DNA from: JBBRWV01 sp038248985
Lineage (GTDB): Bacteria; Planctomycetota; Phycisphaerae; WQYP01
Assembly (NCBI GenBank): GCA_038248985.1
Contig: JBBRWV010000134.1
Coordinates: forward strand, 1-9,351
Length of the DNA stretch: 9,351 nucleotides
Reading direction: 5' to 3'
Below are positions 6,491 through 9,351 of this stretch, one piece after another. Positions within the stretch are counted from its first letter, which is position 1; each line of letters opens with the position of its first letter. The notes under the pieces were generated by a model. It saw only the letters and a list, made by a program, of their open reading frames with translations. It searched no databases and had not been told where the DNA came from. The position numbers and the translations under genes are program-made.

Positions 6491-6515
6491 TGTGTCTTTT
6501 GTGTCTTTTGTGACC
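6491..6515. repeat. Short tandem repeat of GTGTCTTTT
   Basis: Two perfect 9-base units GTGTCTTTT (6492-6500 and 6501-6509) are followed by a partial GTGACC and preceded by TAT. Read on the minus strand it would encode VTKDTKDT. From memory, this TTTGTGTCTTTTGTG pattern recurs between genes in environmental bacterial genomes and is not a real coding region. It lies about 80 bases before the dehydrogenase start. Confidence 0.6.
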
Positions 6516-6580
6516 ATTTTTCGCAGCCTCTGCTTTACCCCATTCCTCTTCCCCTTACAATGCCCCCTCTTTCTTACCAC

Positions 6581-6585
6581 AGGAG
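6581..6585 (+). promoter_or_regulatory. Ribosome binding site fixing the dehydrogenase start
   Basis: AGGAG lies seven bases before the ATG at 6593. An in-frame ATG at 6560 has no such site and would add eleven residues (MPPLSYHRSLL) ahead of the nucleotide-binding fold, so 6593 is preferred. Confidence 0.8.
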
Positions 6586-6592
6586 TCTCCTC

Positions 6593-7615
6593 ATGCCCCA
6601 TGAACGTGTCATCGTCGTCGGTGCCGGCGGCATCTCCGGTGCTTGGTTCCCCCCCCTCAAATCCGAAAACCTCCAGGTCGTCGCCGTCGTTGACCTCCGC
6701 AAAGACGCCGCCCAAAAAAAAATCGAAGAACACAAACTCGATGGAGCCGTCGCCCGCGACAACCTCGACGAAACCCTTAAAGAATTCGCCGGCAAAGCCG
6801 ACTTCCTCATCGACCTCACCATCCCCGACGCCCACTGCGAAGTCACCTGCAAAGCCCTCGCCGCCGGACTCCACGTCCTCGGCGAAAAACCCCTCGCCTC
6901 AACCCTCGACCAGGCCCGACGCATGGTCGCCGCCTCCGACAAATCCGGCAAACTCTACATGGTCGGCCAGTCCCGCCGCTGGGACAAAAACCACCAGTCC
7001 GTCGCCGACACCCTCGCCTCCAAAAACCTCGGCGAACTCACCACCCTCAACTGCGACTTCTTCCTCGGTTGCCACTTCGGAGGCTTCCGCGACGAAATGG
7101 CCTCCCCGCTCATTCTAGATATGTCCATCCATCACTTCGATATGGCCCGCATGTTCTCCCGGCAATCCCCCCTCTCCGTCTACGCCGAAGAATTCAACCC
7201 CCAAGGCTCCTGGTACAAAGGCGACGTCTCCGCCAACTGCCTCTTCGAAATGACCGGCGGCGTCCATTTCGCCTACCGCGGCTCCTGGTGCGCTGAAGGC
7301 TGCGGCACAAGCTGGAACGGCAACTGGCGCGCCATCGGCACCCAGGGCACCCTCATCTACGCCGACGACAAACCCCCCTTCGGCGAAGTCATCACCGGCA
7401 CCGAAGGCTTCCACCGCCCCAAAGCCCCCCTCACCATCATCGACTCCGAAATGCCCGCCACCGGCCAGCACGGTGCCCTCCGCGAAATGCTCCGCTTCCT
7501 CCGCACCGGACAAAAACCCCAAACCGACTGCCACGACAACATCCACTCCCTCGCCATGGTCCTCGCCGCCATCGAATCCTCCCGCACCGGCCAACGCGTA
7601 AAAATCCACATCTAA
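6593..7615 (+). CDS. Gfo/Idh/MocA-family NAD(P)-dependent dehydrogenase
   Basis: This 340-residue protein is of usual family length. The N-terminal Rossmann domain begins VIVVGAGGISGAWFPPL (6-22) with the GxGGxS dinucleotide-binding loop, followed by VVAVVD (29-34), a short acidic strand end. The catalytic EKP motif is at 98-100 (GEKPLAST). The C-terminal half has DMSIHHFDMARMF (176-188), which supplies the catalytic Asp/His-type residues of the family, and ends with the helix IHSLAMVLAAIESSRTGQRVKI that is typical of these proteins. Members oxidise or reduce sugars, inositols and related cyclic polyols in the cytoplasm; the substrate here is unknown. It is transcribed away from an AraC-type regulator, which suggests induction by a carbohydrate. 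No sugar transporter or isomerase is nearby, so it may act alone or with distant genes. Its stop is 23 bases from the convergent LamG-like pseudogene. Confidence 0.93.
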   Translation: MPHERVIVVGAGGISGAWFPPLKSENLQVVAVVDLRKDAAQKKIEEHKLDGAVARDNLDETLKEFAGKADFLIDLTIPDAHCEVTCKALAAGLHVLGEKPLASTLDQARRMVAASDKSGKLYMVGQSRRWDKNHQSVADTLASKNLGELTTLNCDFFLGCHFGGFRDEMASPLILDMSIHHFDMARMFSRQSPLSVYAEEFNPQGSWYKGDVSANCLFEMTGGVHFAYRGSWCAEGCGTSWNGNWRAIGTQGTLIYADDKPPFGEVITGTEGFHRPKAPLTIIDSEMPATGQHGALREMLRFLRTGQKPQTDCHDNIHSLAMVLAAIESSRTGQRVKIHI

Positions 7616-7638
7616 TCCCCGCAAGCTTCCCTCACCAT

Positions 7639-8546
7639 TTAACTCCCGGTCAATGACCGGGGGCTCGCACCCTCGCCCAAATGGCACCTTCGTTCTCCAC
7701 CTCTCACCCCACCCCCCTCACTCATCTCCCGCATCTCCCCCTCGCTCAACGCCCGATCAAACACCGCCAATCCCCCCATCAACCCCACAAATAAATTCGA
7801 CTGCACGCTCCCGCTCTCCACCGCCTTCCCCTCCACCATCTCCACCTTCTCCGGCCGCGCCACCGCTCCTACCGTAAAATCCGCCCCTTCCTCCCCCCCA
7901 TCAAAAATCCCCAACTCATACGCATACGGATTCCTCTCCCCACGCACATCCAACTCCCCATCCAAATACGCCCGCGCCTCCCGCCCGTCATAACTCATCG
8001 CGATACACTCCCACTTCTCCAGCGCCACCTCCGTCGCCCCTATCGCCGCCTCCACGCAATACCTAAACCCCCCGTCGGCCCGCCCACTCCCGAAACATGC
8101 GCCCCCACCTGCTCGGCACTCTCATGAATAGGCAAATTCAAAAACCAACAATACTGCCGCTTACCATGCTCATTCCACACCCCCGCCACCGCCTGGCACG
8201 CCCACTCCCTCCCCACCTGCCGCCGCCGCTTCACCCACGCCACCACGCTCACCTGCGCCCCGCGCCCCCCAATGCACAACCCCCCACACTTCTCCCGCGC
8301 AATCTCCAGCCACGCCCCGTTCCCCATCACCGCGCTCCGCTCCCCAAAAAACCCCTCCCCTTCCACCGGCACAACCCCTCCACGCTCCTCCAGCGCATAC
8401 GCAAACCGCCCCTTCCCCACCCGCGCCCGCCCCGCCTCCTCCTGAAAATCCCAGAAACACACCAACCCCGCCATCCCCAAAACCTCCTCAACACGCTTCA
8501 AAATACGCCCTCCATCAAAAACATTCTCGTCCCGCCTTCCCCTCAC
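7639..8546 (-). pseudogene. LamG/concanavalin-like domain protein, frameshifted at a G6 run
   Basis: Two overlapping frames give one continuous protein. The first, from GTG 8546, reads GLVCFWDFQEEAG, AQVSVVAWVKRRRQ, AVAGVWNEHGKRQYCWFLNLPI and GAHVSGVGGPTGG. At a run of six G on the minus strand (8073-8068) it leaves frame and stops at TAG 8040. One extra G would continue FRYCVEAAIGATEVALEKWECIAMSYDGREARAYLDGELD and FVGLMGGLAVFDRALSEGEM, ending at TAA 7639. The corrected length is 302 residues. The FWDF start, the AWVKR strand, the SYDG...AYLDG hairpin and the GGLAVFDRALS end are typical of LamG_3/jelly-roll domains, which bind or cap carbohydrates or act as adhesion modules. No signal peptide is visible. 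An ATG at codon 25 with GAGGAGG upstream is an alternative start. It begins two bases after the preceding gene's stop. A sequencing indel is an alternative to true decay. Confidence 0.75.
7645..7661. repeat. Perfect inverted repeat with 8-base arms
   Basis: CCCGGTCAATGACCGGG has arms CCCGGTCA and TGACCGGG around a single A; as a hairpin it would form a 7-base-pair stem with a 3-base loop. It lies 30 bases after the dehydrogenase stop and inside the last codons of the convergent LamG-like pseudogene. No T-run follows on either strand, so it is not a standard intrinsic terminator. It may be a REP-like palindrome or help end transcription from both sides. Confidence 0.55.
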
Positions 8547-8548
8547 CC

Positions 8549-8902
8549 CTACTTCTTCGTCGGCGTAATGAACACCTTCTCCGCTGCCCCCTCATCATTC
8601 ATCATCACCGTCACCTTGCTCCCCACCTGCACCTCACCAATCGTACACGGCTTCAACTGCAACTTGATCTTCCCATCCTCCCCCGCCTCCACCGTCAAAA
8701 TCAAGTAACTCGTCTTCTAATCCAACTTCACATCCGTACTCACCACCGCCTCCCCCAATTTCCCCACCACCGTCATCTCCTTCTCCGCAATCTTCGTCAC
8801 GTCCCCGCTCACGTTCTTCATCTTCGCCTCCTCTCCCTTCGCCGCCAACCCACACATCCCCATCATCAACGCCACCGCCAAAACCACCCGCATCCGAACC
8901 AT
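8549..8902 (-). pseudogene. Small secreted protein interrupted by an in-frame TAG
   Basis: The ATG at 8902 has GAGGA eight bases upstream. The first 61 residues begin with a signal-peptide-like segment, MVRMRVVLAVALMMGMCGLAAKGEE, with no good lipobox, then KMKNVSGDVTKIAEKEMTVVGKLGEAVVSTDVKLD. A TAG at 8719-8717 follows. Exactly in frame beyond it are 55 more codons, KTSYLILTVEAGEDGK ... KPCTIGEVQVGSKVTVMMN ... AAEKVFITPTKK, ending at TAG 8551-8549. The downstream part has the same codon use and beta-strand character and an ending that looks genuine, so I read both as one 117-codon gene with a nonsense change (CAG, GAG or AAG to TAG). I do not recognise the family; the alternating strands suggest a small periplasmic or exported barrel. 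The LamG-like gene starts two bases after the final stop, implying co-transcription. Confidence 0.65.
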
Positions 8903-8985
8903 GTCATTGTTCCTCGCCGCAGCGCAGCTAAAAATCCAGAAACCCATCCACACCGATCCCCTACTATACCCGCATCCCCTACCCC

Positions 8986-9351
8986 TCACCCCTTCCCCTC
9001 CAGCCGCCCCCGTATCACCTCCGGTATCGCTATCCCCGTCAACTGCCCCCCCACCATCGCACAACACACACTCGGCACGCTCCCCTTCGCTATCTCCTCC
9101 CCGCCCACAAAAAAATCCGCTCGTCTGATGAAATCGACAGTATCTCTCCCATGAATACGTCAACTTCGTCCCCAGCGGCGGATGCTCCAACTGATCCGCC
9201 TCCAATTCCCCCCGCACCGTCAGCGGCAAAATCTCCCTCCCCTCCCGCCCCGCATCAAACGTCCCCTTCCCCCCAAAAAATCCCCCCAGCTTCTTCTGAT
9301 AAAATAAATTCCCCCGCATCACCTCCTCCAACATCGCCCCCAACTTCCCCC
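8986..9351 (-). pseudogene. Unidentified protein, C-terminal part, probable frameshift at a T7 run (start outside window)
   Basis: A frame open from the right edge encodes MLEEVMRGNLFYQKKLGGFFGG, REGREILPLTVRGELEAD and QLEHPPLGTKLTYSWERYCRF, then HQTSG. At seven T on the minus strand (9115-9109) it passes into a low-complexity Gly/Asp frame. Removing one T continues instead as SGFFVGGEEIAKGSVPSVCCAMVGG then QLTGIAIPEVIRGRLEGKG and stops at TGA 8988-8986, which reads like a natural protein end. I do not recognise the family. No membrane helix is evident. Without the shift the first frame would run through the next gene's start to the internal TAG at 8717, which is unlikely. A sequencing indel in the homopolymer is as likely as a real mutation. 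Confidence 0.5.

Noticed and set aside
7645..7661. Intrinsic terminator
   Set aside because: The hairpin is strong but no T-run follows it on either strand.
8717..8719. Stop-codon recoding (for example pyrrolysine) as the main explanation
   Set aside because: Only one case is present, neighbours also look broken, and a single base change explains it more simply.
1..9351. A new defence, secretion or mobile system
   Set aside because: No nuclease, helicase, ATPase, transposase, integrase or toxin-antitoxin signature was found in any frame; the intact genes are common families apart from one small unassigned protein.

Overview
The window looks like a chromosomal segment from a Verrucomicrobiota or related PVC-group bacterium. 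That placement is inferred from gene content: AraC regulators paired with a Gfo/Idh/MocA oxidoreductase, a single-domain LamG-type protein, a protein with a GYVLYSVxxDGVDNGG-like tail, and short GTTCATCTGTG-type dispersed repeats. No rRNA or other taxonomic marker is present. The most striking global property is base asymmetry. The + strand is very rich in C (and A-ending codons) and the - strand in G (and T) throughout, whichever strand is coding. Genes on + therefore use NNC/NNA codons and genes on - use NNG/NNT codons. This is what a strongly biased replication strand would give, with - as the leading strand.

Left part (1-2528, + strand): the C-terminal 213 residues of an AraC-family regulator run in from the left edge and contain an extreme C-tract/proline-rich linker. 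After a 173-base gap carrying a good match to a flagellar sigma-28 promoter come motA and motB, the ion-conducting stator pair of the flagellar motor. No other flagellar gene is visible.

Centre (2550-5302, - strand, transcribed right to left): a medium-chain quinone/NADPH oxidoreductase with a near-perfect ribosome binding site, a MarC-family inner-membrane protein, a small SH3-like conserved protein of unknown function, and a decayed membrane-anchored protein that keeps only its two ends. Short gaps suggest that at least the first three form one operon. Upstream lie two diverged copies of a 31-base repeat.

Right-centre (5453-7615): an AraC-family regulator (-) and a Gfo/Idh/MocA dehydrogenase (+) diverge from a shared 210-base region that is A+T-rich over roughly 6383-6480. 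This is a typical arrangement for a sugar-responsive regulator and its catabolic target. The region holds an imperfect palindrome and a 9-base tandem repeat.

Right end (7639-9351, - strand): three consecutive broken or apparently broken genes. They are an unidentified gene running off the right edge with a probable frameshift at a T7 run, a small secreted protein interrupted by an in-frame TAG, and a LamG/concanavalin-like protein frameshifted at a G6 run. Either this block is decaying or the assembly carries indel errors. I see no tRNA, rRNA, CRISPR array or transposase, and no convincing new defence or mobile system.
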